A program made the translations under genes and the position numbers. The notes beneath the pieces were generated by a model. That model was given only the letters and a program-made list of their open reading frames with translations, was not told where the DNA came from and did no database searches. A DNA stretch of 64,000 bases from Pithys albifrons albifrons (Eukaryota; Chordata; Aves; Passeriformes; Thamnophilidae): NCBI RefSeq assembly GCF_047495875.1, contig NC_092458.1:2468001-2532000 (forward strand). Reading direction: 5' to 3'. Of the stretch, positions 52,430 to 64,000 are shown in pieces. Position 1 is the stretch's first letter; each line of letters starts with the position of its first letter.

Positions 52430-53048
52430 TGTCTTGGTTTGAGATAAGCAACTGCCAACCCCCCCAAGCACAGAGAGAAAAGCCTCCCCCCTAACACCAG
52501 GGAAAGGGAGGGAAGGAGAGGGGAAAGGAAAAACACTTCAAATGGCATTTATACTAAAACTACATATATTTTCACAGAAAGAAAGAGACAATTAGAAGAG
52601 AGTACAAATATTCACTCACACAAGTCTGCAACAAGTTCCTCACCTCAACTTCTTAACAAACACACAAATTCTACTGTCCTAACTACACATTACTTAAGAA
52701 AAGACTTATTCCCCAGGGAGACAAACCCAAGCAGAAAGGAGAGACCCAGAACAACACAATTTACTTTCCTGAGATACCCTGTGAGCCAGTGGTGGGCCTG
52801 GTCCTCTCCATCCCCCCTGGGACAGCATCGTGCATCCTCCCAAGAGGAGGCTGAGAAGCCACTGCCTTAACCACTCCCACACTGGTTCCTACTGCCCTGG
52901 AGATGATGTCATAATGTGGTATGGAATACAAAGTTACTGGCTAGAAGAGGTCAGCTGTTGGCTCAGCCCAGCTCAAGTCAGCTGACAGCTTCAGCCTAGT
53001 CCAGACTTCAGAGCCCAAATCTAGGCCCACCTGGGTGAACCCATAACA
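52430..53048 (-). mobile_element. Solo LTR, TGTTATGGG family, copy 4 (inverted)
   Basis: A 619-bp unit from TGTCTTGG to CCCATAACA with perfect 5-bp duplications GTAGT (52425-52429 and 53049-53053). It differs from the copy at 59387 by scattered substitutions and a small deletion in the 'gcaacaacaagtt' part. Confidence 0.92.
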
Positions 53049-53874
53049 GTAGTATTTGCATAGATGCATATATACTCTTTTCTCCTTCTGGATCTGTATT
53101 TGTTTAGATAGTCTGATTGTTCTCATCAAACTTGTAGGATTCCTTTGTACTATTAGACTAGAGCTTGAAAAATTAAGATGATTACCATTTGGAAAAAGTA
53201 ATATCCAAGCCAAATAATGGGGCATTTTCTGCTTGATCAATATCACCTTTTGATACTGTAATTTTCTTAGATTTCTGTTGTGGATTTTGATTGTGTTTCA
53301 CATCTTTAGTGAACTTCATCATACAGGTCTCTGCTAAAGTAGAAGCTTTTCCATCTCAAGCCTTGTTTGCTGTTCTTTTATACTGTGTTAGAAAACCTCA
53401 GCCCTGACTTCTCAGAACAAAGGGAAAAACATGAAATAGGGAATCATTTAGTGATCCAGATACTTTTGTAGGAAATCATATTGAAGTACTATAGTCATGG
53501 TATAACAGAGTTCCAAGTCTTACGTGAGGAAAAATGTGGGGTTTTTTGTTTTAAATGGTTTCCCATACCTGTATACCTTGGATGTTTGTCCCAGCTGTCT
53601 ACCCATAAGAGTTTCATCTGTAGTAGTTTCTCAGGGTAACACAGAGCACAGGGGACATCACATAATGACTTCTCATCACATCCACTGTGTTCTTCTTAGG
53701 TGGTTAACAGTGTGCTGGGATTGGGGTGAGCCTTTTGTGTACCTGGGTGACTGCTGTACCTCACTGATGTTTAGCTGGCTTTTGCCTCCTTAAAGGGCCT
53801 GAGCAAATTGGGCATATATAAGTCCATGGACACTCATGGGATACCCCCTTGACTCTGGAGGGTGCAAAGCCAAA

Positions 53875-54130
53875 GCTCCTTCCAGTGGTGCCCAGTGACA
53901 GGACAAGAAGCAATGGCCCAAACCAAAACATGGGAGTTTCCCTCTGAATATCAGGAAACACTTTTTCACTGTCAGGTTGACTGAGCGCTGGATGGGCTGC
54001 CTGGAGAGGCTGTAGAGTCTCCATCCTTGACATGGACCTGGTACCTGGATCCAAGGGCCCTGGTTGGGCAGGGGGTGTTGACAAGCAGACTTCCAAAGTT
54101 CCCTTCCAAGATTCACTGTTCTGTGTCTCT
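53875..54130 (+). mobile_element. CR1 LINE, diverged 3' fragment
   Basis: A CR1 tail containing 'ccagtgacaggacaagaagc', then 'ctctgaatatcaggaaacac', then 'tttttcactgtcaggttgac' and 'ggctgcctggagaggctgta', ending near 'cacctgttctgtg'-like sequence. It is a different, older subfamily from the octamer copies. Confidence 0.85.
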
Positions 54131-57100
54131 GGGAGCAAATTTATGGAAATAAGCAGCTGTTGGCACCTTTTCATGCTTTCTACTGATTTCTCTCAGGATC
54201 AGAAGTTAATAGTGTTTAACCATACCACAAACAAAAGTTACATTCTTTTCTTGCTAGTAAATAGATAGTAAAAGTAGAAGCTGGATTTTTTTTTATATTT
54301 TTAATATTTTTTAAAACCTATTAATCTGGAAAAATGTCTGTAGTTATGTTCTTCACATTTCTGGAGCCTTTTCACCTTCCATGAGATGGATAGGAGTTAC
54401 TTGCAACATCATTTCAGTACGTGTGATGTTACTTTTTTTCCTTTTTCTCAAATCCTATTTACCAGAGGTGATTATGTTAAAAAGAACATGGTTATCAAGT
54501 AAGTAGTTTAGAATGTATTGCCATGCCCTTTCCCCTTACAAAAAAATGGTAAATGTAAACATATTTTGTAGAAGATGAGTGGGGATGCAATTTTTCAGCT
54601 GATTGGAAAAAGCAGAACTAAGTCAAGGACTGCCAACCTGTTTCAGTCTTAAGATATGATGATGATTATTGTGTCAAATACAATCATGAATGTAAGTCTT
54701 CAGCTGAAAAGCATTAGAGTTGGTTTTATACAGACTTTTATTTAGATTTAGGCCTCCAATTCAGAAACAAGAGCAGCTGAGTGGAAATGAATGCTTTGAA
54801 AAGCTGATGTTGGTTCCTTCTGCAAAAAAAAACCCCAAGACTGAAGAATATTTCACAATCTCAAATAATTTCTATTTATACAAGATCATTTAAAATGTAC
54901 CTTTTGGTTAATTAAAAGAGGCAGAAACGTGTTTTCCTTAAAGATTTTGGGATATACTTTATGGATTTTTTTGCATAAGCTGAAGTAAAGCTGAATCATC
55001 AGTTAAACTGATTAATTCATCAGATATGCATTCATTTCCATGACTGAAATATGGAAAGGGATTTGAGTACAGGTTATATATGTTAAGGAAAAGTAATGGA
55101 CCCCATCTATTATCTAGAATATATACAGGATGCTTGAATGACAGTGAATACAAAATGATAAATCAAGTGTCTTTTCCCTGTAAATACCTGAAAACTACAT
55201 CAAAGTTTATTAAAGAGGATTAAAAACATTGCAAATCTTGCACTCTTTAGGAGTTAGATTTGGATGGTGCTGCCAGAATTGCATGTGAACACACAAAATG
55301 TCAGATATATCCATTTTTGTCTTGGCTTTTCAGAGCAGAATAGTCAGACTTCAATGCTCTGGTGTTTTGGTGTATTTATGTCCCTCTCCACTCTGTTAAA
55401 CTGTCCAGAGTTGTAGTTGAAGAGTTACAATTACTTCTGCTAAGAATTTTTGTCTTTGAAATTCACCCAAAAAAGAACTGAGGTAGAGCTCTCACAGAGC
55501 ATCCCATTCCCTTTGTAGTCAGTCAAAGGTCAGCCATTCTAAGTGAAGTGAGGATTTTCTCTGTAAGGTTTTTGTACCAAACACATAGTGAAGTTCTGTT
55601 GAACTGAGTGTGAGTTGAACATCATCTGAATTTGCTGAATTGGGCTCTATAATTTCATTATTGAATTATTTATTTACATTTACATGATCCTGTGAGGCAG
55701 AGGAACAGAACTAGAGCTGTAGCTTCTTCCTGGTGTTGTTAAATCTGCATAATAATGAATTATTAGTATTCCTCTACATTCCTGTATTACCTCTGGTTGT
55801 AGTTCTTGTTGTTTTACAATCTTTCTGCATAGACCTATTTTAGTCACATTCTCTCCTTATAGTGGGGAACTTATTCTATATTTCACCTTCCTATAGGAGT
55901 CTGAAACCTTCTGAATAGTAAAGTATATAAGGTATGGAGTGGTTCTTCATAATTAATATGATTGTATTAGATCATACAGATGTAAGAAACAGTAGGCAGG
56001 CTGCCTTCTTTCCTTCTTACTCACATGCTAAGTAGCTTTTTTACCAGCTGCTTTTGCTCTGAACGTGACAGACCTGGTATTTTTTTCTTAGCATTTCATG
56101 CTTCTTAAAATATACTGATGTATTAGAATAGATGTTTTAAAATATATTGAGCCAATCTGAACTGTCAGCATCTTTGGGTAATGTGACTGTTACTTGAGGC
56201 CCATGTTTTAGAGGGGGAAAAATCATTGTGTGTTTATTTAAGTGTTTATTTAGTGTTGCTCTCACTTAACTTAAGATGATGAATGGTACAATAAGAACTG
56301 TAAGTGCTGCCAGGGAAGTTTTCCAGCCTGGGAACTGAGGCTTCTCTCTCTCTCTCTTGCATGGTAGGAAATTGCTGTTCTGCTAAACCACTGAGCTCAG
56401 CCCTCAGAGGCTGATGCTTTAAATGAAAACTACACTAACAGTTTAATGGGATCCTTTGTGAGACCTAATTGATTTCATGTAATGCCATCAGTGCATTTCA
56501 CAGTCTTATTAAATCTCGTTGTTTCTACAGTAAGTAAGGCTAAGAAAACAAGTGCCTTTAGAATATATTTTCATAATCACTTTTCATTATACTTCACTGT
56601 CTTAGAAAGCAAAGATTTTATCTTAGTAAATTGTATTTGAGTAATTAATATGCTGTTTATTAGATGACACTGTTGACTGCCTTGGAATGTCAATATAATT
56701 AAATGTTTTGGAATGCAAGGAAAAACTTAATTCTGCACATTATGGACCATGAAGTGTGAAGCAGAAAAACAATATTTTTGCTTCTTTGGGGAGAATAAAA
56801 CACTATTTTTTCTGTTTGATTTTAGTTTTGATTTTAAAATTTCTTCTTTTTCTGGGTTCTTTCTTCAGTGGGAATACCAGGATTATTAAATCTTGTCTTC
56901 CCATGTTTTGTTGGGGCACTACTTGAGTGATACGAGGATAAGACTGGAATCTGTTCCATGAGTTCAGAGAACTGGGGGGAGGGTGGTAGTGGGGCTTGCA
57001 GGGCTGTTTGTTCTGGTTTGGGTTTTTTTTCCTTTTTCTGTTTCCTTGTTTTGTGTTTTAAGGTTGTTTTTAAGCTTTCACTAAGGGCTATTTAGAAAAG

Positions 57101-58563
57101 CCTCTTGAATGAGTTCAAAACAGTATTCTGTATCTACAAGTAATTTTTAGTGATACTTCATATGTTTGTGATTGTGATACTTTATATATCTGTGAATCCC
57201 TTTTCTTTATCCTGATAGCTATTAAGATTTACTCTCTGGAAAGCCTTTGCTTCTAAGGAAAATTTATCTGGAAATTAGAAATCACAAATGCACATAAAGT
57301 GTTTTCAATAGCATAAAAGACAATCTGTAATTAATTTTAATTACAGGGGAATACCTTTCATTTCATTAATGATTTTTCTGTAGCTTTCCATATAGGTGTG
57401 ATAATCTGTGGCTATGATGAACATCAAGAAAATGTACACTTATGTTTTTATATATTCTCAGCCACGTGGAAAAAAGAGACAAGAGCAATGGGTGCAAGAA
57501 AAGCCTGTTATCAAAAATTCCCTCTCTCTCTGTCATCCCATTAAGAGACATTTTTGGAACATGGGATCACATAAGTCAATGGAGTATAAGAGAGACAGAA
57601 ATTATTTTTTAAAATGTTGATGAGAAGTTTTCCTTTGGGATAACACAGATCCCCTGTGCTGGTGTTCACAGGAGCTTATTTAAAAAGACCTTGTTTAAAG
57701 GTCCCATACAGAAATCCATGTCTGTGGGTTTGTGCCCCAGGGTGTGATATATTGCTTTTAGTGACCCTTCTCATTATGACAAATACTCATGTAGAAGAGA
57801 TGAGGCATTAATATCCAATGTTGATCTGAAACTTCATGGATTAACACAAATTGTTTTCTTTCCTCTTTTTGCCATTACCTATCAATGGTCCTTCAATAAG
57901 GAAATGTAAGAGACAAAGAATCTAAATTCAAAAATATGCTTTCCAATTGATTTAGTATCTTTACTGACAAAGAGAGAAGTTCAGAGCAAATACTTGATGA
58001 GTTTTGTAATTTTCATACAGGTCCTGGCTAATTCATGAAGATCTATGCCAGGTATAAGACTAGAAACAAGCCAGCCAATGAGTAGCAGCAAAATAAATAT
58101 TTTCTCTCTCTTGCTTCATCCATTTTCTTATGTACATAAACACCAGAAACATTTTAAATGCAACATATTTTCTGGTTTTGTGGAGTTTTATAATAGGAAT
58201 ACTGTTCAGGAAAAAAAAAACCCAAAGAACATGACTGTGTACATTTGAAGACAGTCTGAGTTCCAGTTGGAGCATGGGGGACATTGAAGGGTTTTGTTCT
58301 TCCTTCCTGCAGAAGGAAAGAGAATCAGCAGAGAGCTGCCTTTGTGTGTTTATTTTGAAGCAGCTGTTGCACTTCGTCTCTCTGTGTGGACAGTTACATC
58401 TGGAATTCAAAATTACTTCACTAGTTATTCATTCATTATAAATATGGATAACGCAGCCAAGGCAGGGATAACCTTCAAGTTATCTGAAGACACCAAGAGT
58501 CAGCTCTCAGCCATTAGATTGTATTGTTGAGAAATAAATATAAGGGAGAGAGGAGTGTTGCAC
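54131..58563. other. Unique intron sequence, nothing recognised
   Basis: A 4.4-kb stretch of intron 54. A CT run at about 56344-56358 is the only simple repeat that stands out. No exon was recognised. Confidence 0.55.
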
Positions 58564-59122
58564 TGTCATGGTTTGCCAGCCAGCAAGTAAGGACTGCACA
58601 GGCACTCACACACTCCTCTCAAGTTGGGAAAGGAATTAGAACGAAAAGGTTGAGATAAGAACAATTTAATAATTGAAAGAAAATAGAATAATAATTATTA
58701 TACTAAATATGCTAATAATGTTATTAATAATAATTGTAATTATAAGGAGAGGGAGAGAGAGTAGCAGAACCCAAGAGAAACAAGCAATGCACAATACAAT
58801 TGCCCACCACCCACTGATTGATACCCAGCCAGTCCCCAAGCTGACTCCTCCCAGTTCATATACTGGGCATGGTGTTCTGTGGTATGGAATACCCCTTTGG
58901 CCAGTTCAGGTCACTGTCCTGGCTTTGTTCCCTCCCAGCTTTTTGTGCATCTGCTCACTGGCAAGGCACAAGGCACTGAGAAGTCCTTGACTTAGGGTAA
59001 GCACTGCTCAGCAAGAACTAAAACATCAGTGTGCTATCAACATTAGTCTCATGCTAAATCCAAAACACAGCACTGTAGCTACTTAGAAGAAAATTAAGTC
59101 TATCCCAGATGAAACCAGGACA
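58564..59122 (-). mobile_element. Solo LTR, TGTCATGGTTTG family
   Basis: A 559-bp unit from TGTCATGGTTTGCC to AAACCAGGACA with perfect 5-bp duplications TGCAC (58559-58563 and 59123-59127). It shares 'ggttgagataagaacaatttaa', 'gtatggaatacccctttgg' and 'gcactgctcagcaa' with the common avian LTR also seen at 27922, but is less decayed. The sense strand is minus by that comparison. Confidence 0.9.
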
Positions 59123-59386
59123 TGCACATAGAAATAAAAAAAGAATTCTGTCATAACTAGGAATCCTGTATATATACCTGAATCAGCAGGACAGTACCTG
59201 TATGTCCCCACTGAGCTCCATAAAAGGCATTTTTGTTTGTTTATTCATCTGTAAGATGAAATCTTTCCTTAAGTTCTCTGCATCAGCTGTCTTCAGGAAG
59301 ATATCAGTGATCATAAAGATTAGGTAAAGAGTTCTAGAAAATTACTGTTGCCTTTTTAGTGATAACTTTTTCATCAGGTTTGTCCC

Positions 59387-60009
59387 TGTCTTGGTTTGAG
59401 ATAAGCAACTGCCAACCCCCCCAAGCACAGAGAGAAAAGCCTCCCTCCTAACACCAGGGAAAGGGAGGAAAAGAGAGGGGACAGGAAAAAACCACTTCAA
59501 ACCACGTTTATACTAAACCTACATATATTTTCACAGAAAGAAAGAGACAATTAGAAGAGAGTACAAATATTCACTCACACAAGTCTGCAACAACAAGTTC
59601 CCCACCTCAACTTCTTAACGAACACACAAATTCTACTGTCCTAACTACACATTACTTAAGAAAACTTATTCCCCAGGGAGACAAACTCAAGCAGAAAGGA
59701 GAGACCCAGAACAACACATTTGACTTTCCTGAGGTACCCTGTGAGCCAGTGGTGGGCCTGGTCCTCTCCATCCCCCCTGGGACAGCATCGTGAGTCCTCC
59801 CAAGAGGAGGGCTGAGAAGTGACTGCCTTAACCACTCCCACACTGGTTCCTACTGCCCTGGAGATGATGCCATAATGTGGTATGGAATACAAACTTACTG
59901 GCTAGAAGAGGTCAGCTGTTAGCTCAGCCCAGCTCAAGTCAGCTGACAGCTTCGGCCTAGTCCAGACTTCAGAGCCCAAATCTAGGCCCACCTGGGGGAA
60001 CCCATAACA
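59387..60009 (-). mobile_element. Solo LTR, TGTTATGGG family, copy 5 (inverted)
   Basis: A 623-bp unit from TGTCTTGG to CCCATAACA with perfect 5-bp duplications GTCCC (59382-59386 and 60010-60014). The CRE-like site seen in other copies reads TGATGCCA here. It lies 264 bp from the LTR at 58564, an unrelated insertion event. Confidence 0.92.
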
Positions 60010-63000
60010 GTCCCTGAACTCAAAATTACTTAAAAAGCCCTGAAAGCCTGACTTTAGAGTATGAAATTCTGTACCAGCACACCAAAGCTTTCATGGTTCC
60101 TCACTCAATAACAGGAGTATAAGGGAGAAGTGTGAGATCCAAAAAACCACATGAAAGGACTGCTTAAAATGCTACCTCAACATAGTTTTCCCTACTGAAT
60201 GTTCCACCAGCCATTCAGAGTAAATATGCATATTAATCACTTATTAGCAGGCATTAATAATTTTAACTGACAGTACAGAATGTAGTCCCTAGATTCTGGA
60301 AGAAAGTTCTAAGCAGCATCCCCAAAATTAATTGATTTATTTTGAAGTTGCACTTTAAAATTGTATCAATAATAGTTATTTTAAGAATTCAAATATAAGA
60401 AATTAACTTTATTTTCATATCTGTAATATCTCTTTTTGTTTCCATTTTATCCAAGGTTAAATTATTCAGCCTCTTTGGTAAGTTCTTTATCAGTCCAAAT
60501 CAAAACAGCTGGAGAGGGTTACCAGTAAGAGCTTAAAGTTATTCAGGAGTAAAAATTATGTGTTCAAATGAACTTTTGCAATTGTTCCATTGTCATATTG
60601 GCAGAAGGGATATAAACCTCAGGAAAAAGTGAAAACTTCTTCCAGCATTAGCAGGAAGATGCATGTAGTTCAAATTCTCTGTGATAGTTGTCTCCAGAAA
60701 AGGGAAATTCAGGTAACTTCTTACTTTTTCTACTTTTTTTTTTTTTATGGATTTGTAAGGTCAGGAAAGAGAAAGTACAGTTGTAGAGTTCTAGAGAGAA
60801 AATCACAGGAACTATAGAAGTAAAACTGATACTTTCCTGTAGTCCAGGATATTTTATTTTACATCTCAGTGGGATAACTTTAAATCACTACAGTCTGCAG
60901 ATGGAAGTGTGATTTAGTGATCTGCTGAACACTCAATGATACAGCTTCTTCACTTTTATTGCTCTTAAAGAAACCCCTGGGGAACAGAAATGGGTTAGTT
61001 TGTGCTCTGCACTTACTATGTGTCCTGATATCTGGGCATCTCAAAGCTTTATTTAAACACTGACCCTTGTAATGGATCTTGTAATGTGAATAAGCATTGA
61101 AATTTCAAATAGACAAACAGATACTCATAAAATGTGAATGATTCATTCCAAGTTATGTAGCAAATTCAACAGCTGAAGAAAAATCTGATGTTCACACTCA
61201 TGGAGCCTCTCCAAACACTGTATTCCTTGTGTTGCATGGGATTTAGTGTGGAATGAAGTACTCGTGATAATTTAATGACAGAATCACAAAATGTTCTGAG
61301 TTCGAAGGGCCCCATGAGGATCATTAAGTCCAACCCTCAGTGACACCATCATCCCCAAATCTCAGCACTTTTGGTTCTTGTTAGATTCTGTATATATTTA
61401 TTTTGTATGTATGTCATGGTTTCAGTTTTTAGTTAGTAATGCAATACCTCACTTAGGAACTTGAAGATCACATGGATTTCAGATAACTTAGTTTTCCCCT
61501 GCTTATCTTCCCAAATATAAATATATACAGCTACGTTTTAAAATTATTAGCACTAAAAGTTCTCAGCACAACAGCAATGTCCTGTAGCAGAGGCTGGTAA
61601 CTTGCTTTTATTGTGGATTTTTTTAAAGCCCTTAAAAACTTAAGGCACATTGCTTGTCTCACTTCCTCTGACATGCCACCACTTTCCCTCAACTTGAAGC
61701 TTTGAGCTGACACGTTCTTCAAACAGTACCGTAATTTCTGTCCTGCAACAAAGCTCATATGACAACTAGAACTGCTCAGTCCACTGTCACTGACCCCACT
61801 AGTTCCTAAAAATCAAATGCATTGGGAAGACTGGTGACCAGCTCACCTACTTTTAGACACATAAAATTTAGGCTTCTGTAAAATTAAAATTGTTTAAGGT
61901 GATTTACTGTTGCAGTGAAGAGAAAAAAAGATTGCTGTGACCTTGGTCTGGTACAACAGATGTGCACAGACAAGGGAGAAGAAATTAAATTGCAGAAATG
62001 CTAATGTCCCTGAAAATAAGATGAATCCCATCTTTAGTGGTTCTCCCTTGGATAAGAAGGTTTTGGTAATGCACTGTGTTATTTTTATATCATAGTAGAA
62101 CAGATAAAAAAAGAATCACTCCATTAAAATACTTTTTCTTATTATCTTCAAGTATTTTAGGAGTACCTTGTAGTGAGTGCTTTTACTGTACAGTTTTCCA
62201 TTTACACTCAAATATATTTCTGCTCACTTCATGTTATTTTCTTACAGCTTGCACTCACTATGAAATTAAACATATTTGGGTGATACAAACTAAAGAGAAA
62301 GGATCCATATTTTGGTTTTATGCAATAATTTCTTGTTCAATATACTTATTTTTATCTCCTCTATAATTTTCTGCAATTTATCTTATCATATGCTAGATTT
62401 GATATTCATTTTCAGTCTTCATGTTTAGACCTTCGTTCCTCTATTTTAACCTCACAATTTAGAAGTAATTAGAAAGCCAAGTACAGTGAAGCTTATTGAT
62501 ATGCTGCAGAACTGTCAGTGCAGCTGAATGTTTATTGCTCAGTAGCTGTGTCGAAAAATAAAATTCAAAGTACCAGGTACTTTCTGGTGGGTGTATTAAT
62601 ATGTTTATAGATAAGAAACACACTTCTGTAGACTGAAAGAATTATGTGCCACAGGATTTCTGTGCATCCTAGAAGTGCCAGAAGATTCTTCATAATGAAA
62701 ACTTCATTCTTTACCCAGATCAATAACGGGCTATATTTTTTCATGAAGTCTGAGAGTATCTCTAAAACATAAATTCTGATTTTGATTAATCCTTGCAATA
62801 ACTCTTCCCATGAATATCTTTTTCATATCTGTGCTTGCACTGGTTTGTGTAATCTCACCACGTGTTTGCAGGATGGTATTATTAGAGCATTGCTGTGTAT
62901 TTACAGGAATTCAGGTACATGGGAGTTAAAAATGTGCCTTTAATGTTCTGAAGAAACTGCAAAGAAAAATGTGTTATTGATTCTGCAAAGGCACTGATAT

Positions 63001-64000
63001 TAACTATCATATTGCACACTGTAAGTTGAATTAGAATAATGCTATAAATCATATCATAATAGAATCGTGCTCTGAAGAACTGGATAAAATATATTTAGCT
63101 TATGCAAGTTTATTTCATTTCCAAGGTGTATCAAATAAATGTGGTTCTATTTTTGAGCTAAAAGTGGTAAACAGGTCAATACAGAGTTTTCCAGGTAAAA
63201 ATTTTTCTTACTGTCTTTTTTTCTAAGTTATACTAAGTTTATAATGATAGTATATTTAGTTGTAATTTCTATGTAATTATTCTTTAGTTTAACAAAAGAA
63301 CAACAAATTCTACCATTGCAGTTGTTTTAAACTTGAAGTGTGGCCTAACCACAAGCCATGTTTATGTCCAGACAGAATAAAGCTGGGAAGGAGATCATGT
63401 TCACTGTTCTGAAGGGAAGTGTTTCCTACTGACAGCCCCCTGGGGACACATCCTAATACAGGCTGAACAGTGCCATGATGTGAAGAATTCGTGTAGATGG
63501 CAACAGATGCAACTGAGATGAAAACCCAGTCCATTTTTAAGCTTTAAAAAATTGGTGGATGCCTTTGTGCTGAGGCATTTAGTAGCTTTCTCATTTTTCA
63601 AATGAAAAATTATGTCCTTTTCTAATCAAATATTTGGGAAAAGGAAATAAGGTGTTAAAGGATTAAAAATATGATAGAAATATGTAGCTATTGTGACATT
63701 TAACTCGGGGAGGATTTTTCTTGCTGAAATTATTGTTCTTGCCAATACTCTGAGTGATTTTTTTCTATCCTTCCTACCCTCTGCTGTAATGTAGGTATAT
63801 GCTTGTTAAAAAACATGTTGAGTCAATGCCATTTGATAATACTTGCAGTGTTGTTTTTTTTGTTATCTCACTTCAACCAGCATAGTAGGTTTTAGGGTGA
63901 TACCATTACCCATCAAGATTACAACCTCTTCATGATGGGAAACAAAATTTGAAAGAGAGATTAGAACTTGGAAATTTCATGGGCTGCTCTGATGAATTAC
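60010..64000. other. Unique intron sequence to the window end
   Basis: AT-rich intron 54. Apart from a CR1 scrap near 61277 I recognise nothing. In particular, no exon 55 is evident. Confidence 0.6.
61277..61350 (-). mobile_element. CR1 LINE 3'-end scrap
   Basis: On the + strand it reads 'gacagaatcacaaaatgttc', then 'gggccccatgaggatcatta' and 'agtccaaccctcagtg', the inverted terminal part of a diverged CR1. Confidence 0.75.

Larger units (their letters stand above)
39290..64000 (+). other. DMD: DMD intron 54, 5' part
   Basis: The intron starts with gtagga after exon 54 and runs off the window. It holds six LTR copies or fragments, a tRNA-derived SINE, a 1.2-kb CR1 with reverse transcriptase motifs and smaller CR1 pieces. 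I looked for the start of exon 55 (a VSEREAALEETHR-like peptide) and did not recognise it. The stretches 39290-40855, 42969-44639, 45935-49037, 50227-52429, 54131-58563 and 60010-64000 appear to be unique AT-rich intron, apart from the short CR1 piece near 61277. Confidence 0.88.

Noticed and set aside
39290..64000. Search for DMD exon 55 and for an internal dystrophin promoter
   Set aside because: No exon-55-like peptide was recognised. The known internal promoters of mammalian DMD for Dp140, Dp116 and Dp71 lie in introns 44, 55 and 62, outside this window.

Overview
This is vertebrate intron sequence from a bird, almost certainly a passerine. Three short exons of the dystrophin gene (DMD) lie on the + strand. 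They match human exons 52, 53 and 54 in length (118, 212 and 155 bp), in splice phase and in most encoded residues. The avian call rests on CR1 LINE 3' ends carrying the repeated ATTCTATG octamer, on avian ERV-type LTRs, and on a tRNA-Ile-headed SINE with a CR1-like tail, which resembles the songbird SINE TguSINE1.

Layout: 1-3617 is the 3' end of intron 51; exon 52 is at 3618-3735; intron 52 runs 3736-31448; exon 53 is at 31449-31660; intron 53 runs 31661-39134; exon 54 is at 39135-39289; the 5' part of intron 54 runs 39290-64000. I recognised no exon 55, so it probably lies beyond the window. I see no other cellular protein gene. Nearly all long open frames here are chance frames in a GAAA tract, in LTRs, or on the antisense strand of CR1.

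The three exons encode one continuous stretch of the central rod, the end of spectrin-like repeat 20 and most of repeat 21. The reading frame is uninterrupted across both junctions.

The introns are a well-preserved record of retroelement insertions. At least twelve LTR copies fall into about five related types. Nine have 5-bp target duplications (one with a mismatch), as expected of solo LTRs. One 580-bp LTR still has a polypurine tract beside it. CR1 fragments of several ages occur on both strands, including one 1.2-kb piece with reverse transcriptase motifs. One LTR (7346-7970) sits inside a CR1. Another (14192-15113) contains a 307-bp insertion headed by a 5S rRNA-like sequence and flanked by 14-bp duplications. 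That nested 5S-headed retroposon is the most novel-looking item.

Tandem repeats include a 590-bp GAAA-type tract 282 bp downstream of exon 52 and a ten-unit minisatellite with 45-bp and 40-bp units. Near-identical LTRs in inverted and direct orientation bracket single dystrophin exons, which gives the locus a plausible architecture for exon-removing rearrangement.
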